Source: Coix lacryma-jobi var. lacryma-jobi (lineage: Eukaryota; Streptophyta; Magnoliopsida; Poales; Poaceae). From it: a stretch of DNA of 64,000 nt. The stretch lies in NCBI GenBank assembly GCA_009763385.1, contig CM019825.1, positions 112,711,131 to 112,775,130 of the forward strand, given 5' to 3'. Position numbers and translations under genes: made by a program. The notes under the pieces are model-generated. The model saw only the letters and a list, made by a program, of their open reading frames with translations. It was not told the DNA's origin and did no database searches. Positions 23,001 to 33,599 of the stretch are shown here, in pieces (within the stretch, counting starts at the first letter, position 1; each line of letters starts with the position of its first letter).

Positions 23001-23310
23001 AAGTAGCTTATCAGCTACAGCTACCTGAACATTTGAAAGCTATATTCCCTGTATTCCATGTGTCACAATTAAAGAAATGTCTTCGAGTTCCGGAAGAAGA
23101 GGTACAACCAGCCAATATCAAGTTGCAATCCGATCTCACCTATTCAGTGATGCCTTATCGGGTACTTGATGAAAAAGGAAAGAATAACTCGCGGAATAAT
23201 AGTGAAGCAATATAAAGTGTCTTGGAGTGAGCAAGACGACCGGGATGCCACTTGGGAAACAGAAGACTATCTAAAGGAGGTGTATCCACAGTTTTATAGA
23301 ATTGGTTAGT
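20066..23310 (+). pseudogene. Chromovirus pol: protease, RT, RNase H, integrase, chromodomain (broken)
   Basis: Protease: FDTGSSHSF at about 20066. Reverse transcriptase: conserved FIDD at about 21006, with the expected upstream motifs (MCVDYRPLN, KIDLRSGYHQI). RNase H follows at about 21430-21760 (DASKVGLG, YTDHKSL). Integrase: a zinc-binding region near 22060-22190 ending CDTCC, then the catalytic Asp in MDFITG, Asp in SDRGTQF and Glu in QTERVN. A C-terminal chromodomain is at about 23150-23310, with aromatic positions in VSW and ATWE. Damage: TAA at 21140, TAG at 21335 and 21689, a frameshift near 22640, further frame changes in 22660-23000 and a one-base insertion near 23180 in front of the chromodomain. 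Chromodomains of this clade are known to steer integration toward H3K9-methylated chromatin. Confidence 0.9.
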
Positions 23311-23337
23311 AACTTAAATCTCGACGGGACGAGATTC

Positions 23338-23355
23338 CTTTAAGGAGGGGAGGGC
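23338..23355 (+). other. Polypurine tract of element B
   Basis: The tract AAGGAGGGGAGGGC lies immediately before the 3' LTR start TGTAACACC at 23356 and would prime plus-strand synthesis. Confidence 0.85.
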
Positions 23356-26300
23356 TGTAACACCCCTGGTGTTAAGCAACCCTAAATGCATAACTTGACA
23401 TCTCATGAGCATAAGCATCATCATCATCCCCATGTTGCATTCCTTTTTGTAAAGTGTCATTTCATGTGTTCACTTGTAATGTTATGCTTGAATTGATGCT
23501 TGTTTGACTTGTTTTTGGAGTGCTTGAGTTCTCCTAAGTAGTTGAACCTTGATGAGGAGTCAAAATGAAGCTAGGTTTGTGTTGGTCATTTTGGCTAACC
23601 ATTCTCTAACCCTAGTTGCCTTAATAGAGCCCTAGGAGTCCTTTTGTTTGACTAACTAAGACCTCCTTGTTAGAAGCTTTGAATGGCTGTGGGCCCTTAA
23701 CCAAAAATGTGTAGAATTTAGAGTAGAACAAAAGTGTTTAAGGGCCAACTCATGAAAATGAGTTTAAACAAGGTTTTTAGGACCCACAGGCAGAAATGGG
23801 GAGGTTAGACTTAGAAAAATTTCCTAAGTCCCTAACTGGCAAACAATTTTGCTTAGTCATCTTTGGAGCTTTTCTGGGAGCAATCTAGGCCGAACCAAAG
23901 CTTGATCTTGTAACCAAAGTTGTAGTCGGCATGTAGCTCTACTCAATGGAATAAGTGGCTTAGCGTTTCATCGAGTGGATTAGGAGTTAATCGCGTCCAA
24001 AGTTCGGCCATCAGTCGGCCATTAGCGACTGAATCAACCGATTCAGTTTGAATCGGCGCCGGTCGTGGCCGACCGCGCGCAGAACCCATTCGCCGCATGG
24101 CGCGAGCTGGCCAGAGAGGCGACGCCTGCGCGCGGCGTGGCGAGCATAAGCTGCCTGCTCGCCCCGCTGCCCGAGCCGAGCCGCTCCTCCCTCCATTCTG
24201 TCCCCTCCCTCGCTCTCCCTCTCCTTCGCCGACGTCCGAGCGGAAAAGGCGAAAACAGCGAGCACCGCCGCCGTTCACCGCCGTCCCGCCACCGCACCGT
24301 CAATCCAACCACCCAGCCAACCTCGCCTTCACCTCCCGCATCGCCTGCTCTAGCCGGCGCTCGCCGAAACCGCCTAGGTAGGTCACGGGGTGAGTTCCCG
24401 CCATGGCCGCCATGACCGCCGAGCTCAGTCCGCCGTGGTCGGCCCTCCCTCCGTGCAAATCTCTCCGCTCTAGCTCGTGTTTAGGGGTCAGTGAGGCTCG
24501 AGGATGAGATAGGGGGTGATGGTTTAGTCGATTAGTGTTTGGTGCCCGCGGTTCACCGCCGTCCGCCGTGTCCGCAGTGGCCGGCAGGCTCGGTCCGCCG
24601 TGGCCATCCCTTCTTTCGAGCTCGTCCGTTCGCCCTAGCTGGTGTTCGCGAGTCGCCTTGGCCCGTCGGAGACAATGATGGAGTTGGTTTGGCCATTTTG
24701 GGTTAGGTCGTGGCCGTACGTCGCCGTCCGCCGTCGGCTCTGCTCGCCATCGACGACGAGCCGCGGTCTCGGCCGTTTCTCATGGCAACCCTAGCTTCTT
24801 TGCTTCGATTAGGGTTCGCTAGGGTTCGGGGAGTGTGAGATGGCCGTTGGTTCGCTTCGGGAAGGCAGGAGTCGGCCGGCGTAACCAGGGCCGCGCCGCC
24901 GTGCCGCCATCGTCGACGGCGAGCTTGATCCATGCGTGCGCCGGGCTAGATAGTGGTACCGCCGGGTGCCGAAGAAGGAGGGGAGCAGAGTGGTGGTGCC
25001 CGTTTCACCAGATAGGTCGCCGCCGGCGAGCCTCGCCGCGGTCAACCTCTCCCCTGCTCTGGAGGGGATGACCGGTGGGGTCATGTTGACCCGGGGCCCC
25101 GCGGGTCAGTGGCTTGGGTCCCGGTTGTCAGTGGCCCGGGTGCAAGTAGTTGGGTACGCGTAGCAGTTTAGGTTAAGGAGTTTTTCAGGGTTTTTGTTAA
25201 ATAGTTTTCAGAAATGTTTGAATTGCTTGTTTAATTCATATCTTGCACTCTGTAAATGCTAAAAAGGTGAATCAAGTTTTGTTAAGTTTGTTGTGATAAG
25301 TTCTATGCAGGAAAAATATGATATGTCTAGTTTGTGAAAAGTTATGTGTAGCTATATTTAATTCTTGTTTTGGCTGAAATCTTGTTAAATGCATAGTAAT
25401 CTGTATATTGCTCAGAAAAATGTGATTCTTGTTTTGATAGTTTGTATTGATGAATAGCTTTTGGGAAAAATGTAATATGATGTTGTTCTATCTTATGGAA
25501 TATTTAGCAGTAGCAATTAAAATGAATAAATGTTGTTTTCTTGTTAATGTTGTAGTAATTAAAATATGAGGAGTTTGAACCTGAGAATTTTTGTACACTG
25601 CTCTTGTGCTAAGAAGTTCAGTAGAAAAATGAGAAATCTGTTGTTTGACACTTTTTGAATGGGAGTGTAGTTCGAAGCACCTTTTCATGATAGAATTTGT
25701 CTTTTTCATAGAGAATGGAGTCTAAGTCCAAATGGGGTGAAATTTGGAAAGGGGACTAGATTAGGTGTTGTTAACTTGCAGTAATTTTTGTAGATTTTTC
25801 TGAAGCTGTCTATGATGGGTTGCTATTATAAGCTTGATTAATTGGATTTATTTAAGCAGTAATTAAACGACGGTAAAATATAAAGTGGGTGCTTGCTGTG
25901 GTAATTAGAATCCTAAACAGTGAATTAGGAGAACTAGTTGGTTGATTGGTTAGTTAAGGTCTTTTGTAATCTCTGGGTGATGTTGACTACCTTGTTGAAG
26001 AGAACGCAATAGATGACATGTGCTTATCTCCTGAGTTATCTTGGTAGATAACATGTGCTTATCTCCTTAATTGTCTTGTTCTATGTTGCATCACCAGTGC
26101 ATTCCATGTGCATTCATGTTATTTATACGTGTCATGCATCATGCAGGATCGGTAGCCGAGGTCCAGGAACCGCCGCCGGAGGAGCTGTGCCCGGAGGAGA
26201 CACCGGACAAGAGGACCCCGGAAGGAGACGTCAAGGACCTGCCAGAGTGCCGTGATCACCGACCCTCCGACTTTGAGCGAGGCAAGCCCCGGAGCATTCC

Positions 26301-27824
26301 ACTCCTACGGTTTGCAACTGCAATTACAAACTAACCTGATATGTTTGTTGCATTAGGTTATAAGAGTTGAGTGATACCGTTGATGCATTACTACTTATCC
26401 TTGTCCACCTGCAATTATATCTCGTTATCCCTGTTAAGTCTAGGCTCGTTCATGCTTAGCCCTGCTTAGACCGGTAAAAGTCGGGTGATTTCCTGTCTCC
26501 CGCATATAGGGGGATACTGATCATGACTAACCTGGTGCTATCATGGAAATAACCATGTGATAATTAATCTGAGACCGGGCGGGATGTCAGAGCAACATGA
26601 CATGGGTTCTGTGTGCTAGTAGTCTCCCGTCTGCGTCGATTAGGACCCGTCGAAGGCACACCTTAGTCATTTTGAACGCGTCAATCACTTAACGGAGCAG
26701 GTGTGGGTACCTCGCGTGAAGCCGAGTAAGGTTTTTCGAGCCGGTGATGGAGATGTTGACGCCTAACACCCAGGGCCTTATATGTACCATGGGCAACTAT
26801 TCTGAGCAACTTGGCATGGTCCGTGGACAGGCGGGGCCTGATTAACCTGGCATGACCGTGGGCAGTTATAGCTTGAGCGACCTGGCATTGAGATGACCCC
26901 CGGTGTAGAAGGGCCCATGACCGTCCCGCGTGTTGTGTTCTCGAACCTCCTAAATTGGTCGCCGGCAGCCGCCTGGCAAGCTGTGATCGGGCGAGTGTGC
27001 GACATTTTTATCCCCAGCTGCTAGGAATCGATTATAATCGTCATCGCTCCTGGTTAGTGAGTAACTTGACTAGGCATGTGTTACCGTAGTAACTTATGGA
27101 ACTAAAGATGGTTATGGTACTGAATCTGAAAGGCTATTGATGAAATAGTCGCTCTTGCTTGATTAAGTAGTCAAGTGCTTGCTCTAGATCAGTGCAAATC
27201 TAGTTAATCAGGTTGATTACATAAAATTGACTGCTAGTACTCTAATGATGTTTTTGTATTAATTAAATGCTTTTATGCAAAAAGGTAAGTACAACCAACC
27301 CCAAATACAGCCTTGCATACTCCTTGGTGTCGTTTATTTCTGGGTTATGACGGGTAAGTCTAGCTGAGTACCTTCTCGTACTCAGGGTTCTATTCCCTTG
27401 TTGTTGCTGATGGGCAATGCTTCTTCGGCTATTGCGAGAACTGTCTGTACCCCGTCGAGGGTGGTGACTAGACCATGGGGCATGGTCAACTCTCATCCTT
27501 CCCTGATGCTTTTGTGGACTGATCAGGCATTGGCACCGTATTGTGAACTGAGAACTTATGTTTAAAACTATGTTGCTTCCGCTTTCGAAATTCGAACTAT
27601 GGTTTGTAATAACTGTTGAACTCCGATGTATTTGATTTATGTGTGAACTGAATGTACCTCGTGGACATGTACGCTAATCTATTACGATCTTGGCTAAAGT
27701 TGAATGATTTGAAATCCTTCGAGATTTCCGGACTACCGGGTTTGTACGAGCTTAAGTATCTGAAATCTCTTTGAAAGCGGGGATTCGATGCTTAATCTGG
27801 TATAAATTGGTCGGTTCTGTCACA
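23356..27824 (+). repeat. 3' LTR of element B, 4469 bp
   Basis: It is homologous to 12337-16808 throughout, including the GC-rich block (about 24050-25160). It ends GGTTCTGTCACA. The differences from the 5' LTR are scattered substitutions, small indels and one replaced patch around 26095-26165. Confidence 0.92.
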
Positions 27825-28724
27825 GCTCGACTTTATGCTACTTTAATATATTTCAGTTTATTCAGTTTTGGAGTTTATTCTAGTTGTATATTTAATATAG
27901 ATCTGATTATGATAGAGTTTATGATCATGTTCGTAAAGTACTTCGCTTTATTCCGGATAGAGTTAAGTGGTCAAACTGGTGTAAACATGGTGTTTAGGCT
28001 AAGTTTACCTGCGAATACATCCTATGCTCCGGGTCAAGAGGTAGATCGCAGGAGTGACAGTCCTGTTGAGTCCTTTGTAGTCCTCCCTCCGAGTGTAGAT
28101 CTTAGTAGGACGCGGTTGCAAGTTAGAATTCAATACTCTATTTTTGATTCTAATTTAGTAATGTCCCTTGATCATGGATGATAGATTAATTAGCTATAAA
28201 TGATTGTATATTAACTAGAGTAATCGCCAGGCTTAGTAAATGCGAAGTAACTTAGGATTCGAATCTCTTAATTAATCTCCTGACTCTCTGTTTGATCTAT
28301 GTAGTTCGCTCTACCTCTAGAATTCTCATTATTATCACTATCATTATTATTTATCTTTACCTTGTCTTACCCCTGTTTAGACATGTGAGTAGTGAATGAA
28401 TGAATGAATAATAATCTCTGCTACCTTTGAATCATCACTAGTTCCCAGCTTCATTACTATCTTCGGTAAAATATAAATAACGATACCTAGATAACCTGGG
28501 TGAAATGCTGCTACAACAGGTATATTTATCTGTGCGCTTGCGGATAAATATTTGTTTATATCTTTTGAACTAGTGTCACATATAATTTACATTTCTAGTA
28601 TCATGTTGGGGATGACAACTTGACATTAAGTGATGCTAGGAGTGTCCTGTACATTTCTGAAGGCTTTTGCTAGAATCAGTTCATTAAAGTTTCTTATAAG
28701 CATTCGCATTAAGAAGTGTCAACA
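27825..28724 (+). repeat. 3' LTR of element A, right fragment
   Basis: It continues the LTR of A from the point of insertion of B and matches about 4959-5858. It ends GTGTCAACA next to the TCCGC duplication at 28725-28729. Confidence 0.92.
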
Positions 28725-30940
28725 TCCGCCGAGTTTTAGGGACCCGTCAAAGGACATCTTCCAGTGTTCAGGAGTAGCGTTGTCTTGGACTTGATGTATC
28801 TCTATCCACTCGGCGACGAAGTCAGCTAGAGCTTGCGACTTGATTGCTTTTCTTGGAGTGAACTTAATGTTGAGCGCCCCTAGTTCAACTGCCCACTTGG
28901 AAATTCTTCCGGTGGCGTCGCGGTTATGGAGGATTTCTCCCAGTGGAAAGTGTGTGACAACTGTGATCTTGTGGTCTTCAAAGTAGTGGCGTAGCTTCCT
29001 TGAAGATACGAGTAAAGCGTAGAGTAATTTTTGGACCTGCGGGTACCTGACTTTTGAGTCGGAGAGTACCTCACTGATGTAATATACTGGTCGCTGGGTG
29101 TTATAGATGTGCTTGTCATCCTTGCGCTCCACCACAATTGATGTGCTTACAACGTGTGTGGTAGCTGCAATGTAATTCATCATCGGCTCCCTGGGTTCTG
29201 GCGTCGTGAGTATAGGTGAATTGGTGAGGTATCCTTTGAGCTATTCAAAAGCTCTGCCCGCTTGTTCCGTCCACTGAAATTTATCGCCCGCTTTGAGTAA
29301 TTTGAAGAAAGGTAGTCCCTTTTCTCCCAGCCGTGAGATAAATCGATTGAGCGCAGCCATGCACCCGGTGAGTTTCTGAACATCCCTGACTGAAGTAGGT
29401 GGCTTCATATTGATGATGGCTGTGATCTGCTTTTGACTAGCCTCGATGCCCCGATGGCTAACAAGGAATCAGAGTAACTGGCCTAAGGGTACTCTGAACA
29501 CACAATTCGTGGGGTTGAGCCTCCATTAGTAAGCACGTAGTCAGGTAAAAGTTTCCTCCAGATCTGATATGAGGGTAGTCGGATCCTTTGTCTTTATGAC
29601 CACATCATCAACATAAGCTTCCACGTTGCGGCCAATTTGGTCACCCAAACAATCTTGGATAGCACGCTGGTAAGTAGCCCCTGCATTCTTCAACCCAAAG
29701 GACATGGTTTTATAATAGTAAGCACCGAAGGGAGTTATAAACGATGTCTTGGGTTGGTCTTATTCTTTGAGAGCAATCTGATGGTACCCGAAATAGCAAT
29801 CCAGAAAGGATAATACAACAGAGTCTGCCGTGGCATCAACTATTTGATTTATCCTCGGTAACCCAAAGGGATCCTTTGGACAGTGCTTATTGAGGTCCGT
29901 GTAGTCGACACACATGCGCCACTCGACAGAGTTCTTCTTGACTAGTACTGGTTTAGCTACCCACTCGGGGTGGAGGATTTCTCTGATAAACCCGACCGCG
30001 TGAAGTTTAGTTATCTCCTTTTTGATTGCCTCTTTCTTCTCTGGTGAGAATCGTCGTAGTCTTTGCTTGATGGGTCTGGAGCCCTCTTTGAGTTCCAATT
30101 TGTGCTCAGCCAATCTCCTAGGAACTTCTGGCATATCAGCCGGTTTCCAAGCAAATATGTCTTTGTTTGCTTTGAGGAACTTGGTGAGCATGAGTTCCTA
30201 TTCTTTAGATAGGTGAGCACTGATAACCGCTGTCTTTGAGGGATCACCGGTTTCCAGGTCAATGGTTTTTGTAGGGATTTCTGCTGATGGTTGGATGGCA
30301 CCCTCCTTCTTTATTGGTATTTCTGTATCTCCAGGCTTGGTGTTATGTACCATCTGAGCAAGTTCTTATACTTCTATGGCGAGTTGAGCTTTTTTTTGGC
30401 GATTTGAACAGCCTCTATGTCGCAGTCAAATGATCGCTTCAAGTCACCCCTGAAGGTTAGAATGCCTTTAGGACCCGGCATCTTCAGCAAAAGGTACGGG
30501 TAGTGAGGTATTGCCATAAAATTGGCGATAGTTGGTCGTCCAAATATGGCTTGGTACGATGACTCGAAGTCGGCTACCTCGAAACTGATGTACTCAGTCC
30601 GGTAATTGGTCTGAGTTCCAAAAGTGACGGGTAGTATGATCCTTCTGAGTGGTACAGCCGCCTTTCCGGGTACTATGCCATAGAAGGGGGCGTTTGACGG
30701 TGTGAGCTGAGTTGCAAGGTCCAATTCATCTTGCGTAGGGTGCTTGCAAAGATGACATTAAGTCCTGCTCCTCCGTCGATGAGTACTCTTCCCAATTTGA
30801 ACCCGGCGACCGTAGGATCCAGGACTAGCGGGTAATGCCCTGCATTGGAGACATTGGTCCATTGGTCTGCTCGAGAAAAGTTGATCGGATACTCAGACCA
30901 ATAAAGGTATTTGGGGGTAGCCAGCTCTGTAGACATGATC
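28725..30940 (-). pseudogene. Tat-type Gypsy pol: protease, reverse transcriptase, RNase H (broken)
   Basis: Read on the minus strand from about 30936. Protease has LIDGGAGLNV at about 30770-30790 and IFGRPTIANFMAIPH near 30510-30550. Reverse transcriptase starts near 30191: WRMCVDYTDLNKHCPKDPFG (about 29870-29930) is characteristic of the Tat lineage, and the YVDD active site is intact at about 29610. RNase H follows (29183-28725) and continues into the additional RNase H at 4305. Damage: frame changes near 30700 and 30200-30370, and stops near 29760, 29550, 29530, 29470 and 29240. The enzyme would copy element RNA into DNA inside the particle. Confidence 0.88.
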
Positions 30941-31035
30941 TCCCGTAGGGAAAGTTTCTGGAGACATTTGCTGTCGCTGGTGGTTACTCCTCCGAATATG
31001 ACATTGATGGTCCCTTTGGGTGTTGGAAACCGCCG

Positions 31036-33135
31036 GTGTCCTGCTGAGGGTCTTCAGCTACTTTCTTCCCCTTATCTTTCTTGTTTCTATTGAAGTCAGA
31101 GTTCAAGCTGTCGACAATGCCTAGCCTGATGTCCTCCTTTCAGATGGAAAGGGACGGTCCGTCGAGTAAGTCATCAAAGGTGGATGGCTTGTTTCCCTTC
31201 TTCTGGGGCTCCATAGGTGCAACAGTGTTGTCCCCTGTTCTCTTGCGGGTGTTTTACTGAGGTGCCTGGTTGCCTCTCTGAATGGTGCCTCGATCACCTT
31301 GCGTGTTCCTTTCGGTAAAGCATTCCTGTGTGCGTTCTTCTGTCGCCATCATGGAATTTACTGCCCGATGAAACTCGTCGGCGGTGGTTGAGTCATGCTT
31401 TATGAAGTCCTTGTAATTATACCTTTCGCAAATTCCGTTGCCAAAAAGGTCGATTACCTCTCGGTCTGTTATGTCAGACACTGTGGAGCGAATTTCTGAG
31501 AAGCGTCTGTAGTACTCTCGCATTGTCTCGTTTTTCTACTGCTTACAAGTCCTGAGCTTAGTCCGGAGATCTGATCTCTTGGGGACACCCGCAAAGTTCT
31601 CTATGAAGATACGATGAAGTTGTTCCAAGGAGTCAATGGACTCGGGTCTAAGCCTGTCGAACCATGCAAGTGGCATTGTTTCTAGAGCCATGGGGAGACA
31701 AAGTGCTTTGACGTCGTTGCTTCCCCCTGCTAACTCGACTGCTTGCGCATACAGCCTGAGCCACCACTTAGGTTCTGTCTTCCCATCATATTTCGAGTAG
31801 TTCCCGGGTTTGAATTTTCGTGGAAACGGGACTGCTCGGAGCCTCTGGGAGAAGCAGGGGAAGCGATCGACGACGTCACATGCTGCGATTGCGACTCCTC
31901 GGTATGATGATTCGGCTCCTCCTTCAGCTTGATTAGGTTCTCGGTTGCCTAGGCGACTCCTTAGCCCGGCCGAGTCGTTCATGAACAGGCCGCCTCTGGC
32001 TTGGGTGGGATGACGCTTGTTCATCAGCTAAGGACTCAAGGTTCTGGCCCTTGAGTTGTAGCACGGTAGTCTGAAGCATGACCAATCATCGCTCTTCGTC
32101 AGGGGTGCGGTTGTCCATGGCTCCCATCTCTATGGCCAAAGCATTGATGTTCTGGTAAGGTGTCTGGTAGACGCTGTGGCCAGCAACCCTCATAAATTCA
32201 GGCTCAAGGTTTCGAGAGCAATCAGCTCATCGGCGATTGTGATCATTCTGGGATTGATCCTCCTGATGACGTTGGGAGCGAGCTTGACGCTCCGCTTCTT
32301 CTTCTAGACGCCTTCGATTATTATATTCCTCAAGTCGTACATTGTAGCGCTCTATGGCTTCCTTTCGATGATTTGCTCACCTTCTGCGAGCATCTTTGGC
32401 TTGATTTTTCCTTATTCTTTCTGCCTTTAAAGCCTCGGTTTCTCCGGGTCCTTCTGGGTCATTGTCGGATATCATGCTCAAGGTTTCATCATCGCGAAGG
32501 ACAACTGGAGGAGTTGGAGGTCGTAGAGATGATTGATGTCCTACCATGAATACTTCACGAGTGAAGCCTTGGTTTGTTGATCCCGGTGTAACTGACTCTT
32601 AAGTAGAGGCACTGGAGTTTAGCTCTGTTGAGGTCTCGTGTTCCTCAAAGGGGAGCAGATGTCCGTGTTGGTATGGAAGGATCTGGTCAATTGTGCCAAC
32701 CAATCTAGCTGGGGCTGGTTGTATTGGCCAATGGACGATGTTGCCTTCCTCGGTTGAGCTGAAGACTAGTCCTTGCTGAGCTCCGGTCAAAGGAATCTGT
32801 TGATACTCTTTGAATTTTGCGTCAGTCAGGTCTTGGAAGCTTTCAGCCGAGTTCCGCACTCCAAAGGTGATGCCATGTTTGGTGTCCGAGTCCTTTTCGT
32901 TCTCAGAGTCCGAGTCTGAGTAGGAGTCGGATGCTTTTGGTTGGTCCTCAGAATCTTGCGGATCTTGGATTGCGAGGTTTGCTATGTTCTGGGTGAGATG
33001 ATCCATCTTTGGCATGGCTTGCTCTTCTAATTCGGTGTGAAGTTGTCGTTGTAGCTTCCCTTGATCATCCGCGATGCAAGTCCATGAGCCAAAAAAGAAA
33101 ATTGATCCCGCCGAGAACATTTTGACGTGGTTCAT
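31036..33135 (-). pseudogene. Tat-type Gypsy gag (broken)
   Basis: A possible start is ATG 33135, about 30 bases after the primer site. The first 178 codons (33135-32599) are acidic and Ser/Asp-rich. A Glu/Arg-rich stretch likely to form a coiled coil follows at about 32450-32250. The conserved gag core is at about 31850-31536 (YSKYDGKTEPKWWLRLY, then LPLAWF-like and IFIENFAGV). A downstream part at 31523-31254 includes MREYYRRFSEI. No zinc knuckle was recognised. Damage: TAA at 32599, a stop near 32380, frame changes near 32200-32030, TAG near 31533 and TGA/TAA stops near 31255. Gag would build the particle. Confidence 0.8.
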
Positions 33136-33163
33136 CGAGCTCTTGATCGTAGAATCACCGAGA

Positions 33164-33182
33164 GCCCCTACCTAGCGTGCCA
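33164..33182 (-). other. Primer binding site of element C
   Basis: The minus strand reads TGGCACGCTAGGTAGGGGC two bases inside the LTR. Sites of this form are common in Tat-lineage elements. I do not assert the tRNA identity. Confidence 0.75.
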
Positions 33183-33184
33183 GC

Positions 33185-33599
33185 TGTCGGTGTTTGTTAA
33201 CCGGCAACTCGTCTTGAGGGATCTCACACGATTTGTTCGGTGGGGATCAGCGTTAGTAGAACTCGGCGAGTACACAGGGACAGCGATTTATACTAGTTCA
33301 GGCCGCTAAATAGCGTAATACCTTATGTCCAGTGCGGCGTGTGCCTTGTGTTATGATTCAAGATTCAATGATAGAAGCCGGCGCCCGCTTCTCCTTATAT
33401 ATCCGGATGAAGCTAGGCGCATACCGAGTCCTAGTCGGTTACAACGGATGAATCCTATTCTAATTACAAGACTTCCTTTAAGAACTCGACTAAGTTACAT
33501 TGAGAGTCCTAATCCAAGTACACTTTGTATCAAGTCTTCGGATCTCCCGTGCCATCCAGGATTAATCCGAGTACTCATCTTCTGATGATATCTCTGACA
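33185..33599 (-). repeat. 5' LTR of element C, 415 bp
   Basis: On the plus strand it runs from TGTCGGTGTTTG to TCTCTGACA. Short LTRs with ACACCGACA ends are typical of Tat elements. CTTATATATCC near 33393-33403 on the plus strand is TATA-like but in the wrong orientation for the element. The 3' LTR is outside the window, so the age cannot be estimated here. Confidence 0.82.

Larger units (their letters stand above)
12337..27824 (+). mobile_element. Element B: Tekay/Del-type chromovirus (Ty3/Gypsy), complete
   Basis: A 15.5-kb element with TGTAACACC-starting LTRs of 4472 and 4469 bp, a Met-tRNA primer site, an extra ORF, gag, protease, reverse transcriptase, RNase H, integrase, chromodomain and a purine tract. 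Long LTRs starting TGTAACACCCC and a C-terminal chromodomain are typical of the Tekay (Del) clade. It lies inside the 3' LTR of A. The left flank is ATTCG and the right flank GCTCG, so the target duplication has decayed or the right edge is off by a few bases. The LTRs differ by scattered changes and a rearranged patch near 15080-15160 versus 26095-26165, so it is not very recent. Confidence 0.92.
4306..28724 (+). mobile_element. Element A: Athila-like non-autonomous Gypsy element (interrupted by B)
   Basis: The LTRs start TGTTGACG and end GTGTCAACA. The element is flanked by perfect TCCGC duplications (4301-4305, 28725-28729). After subtraction of insertion B (12337-27824) it is about 8.9 kb. 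The order is 5' LTR, Asp-tRNA primer site, gag-protease, a second transcription unit with its own TATA box, ORF2, purine tract and 3' LTR. No reverse transcriptase, RNase H or integrase motif is found between the protease and the 3' LTR, so it would depend on enzymes from a relative. Confidence 0.88.
28725..33599 (-). mobile_element. Element C, 5' half: Tat-lineage Gypsy retrotransposon
   Basis: This contains the 5' LTR, primer site, gag, protease, reverse transcriptase and first RNase H of the element whose integrase half is at 2247-4305. It entered Sirevirus remnant E: the sequence right of 33599 matches the 3' internal region of element H. The predicted target duplication is TTTTG (33600-33604); its partner is outside the window. 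Confidence 0.9.
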
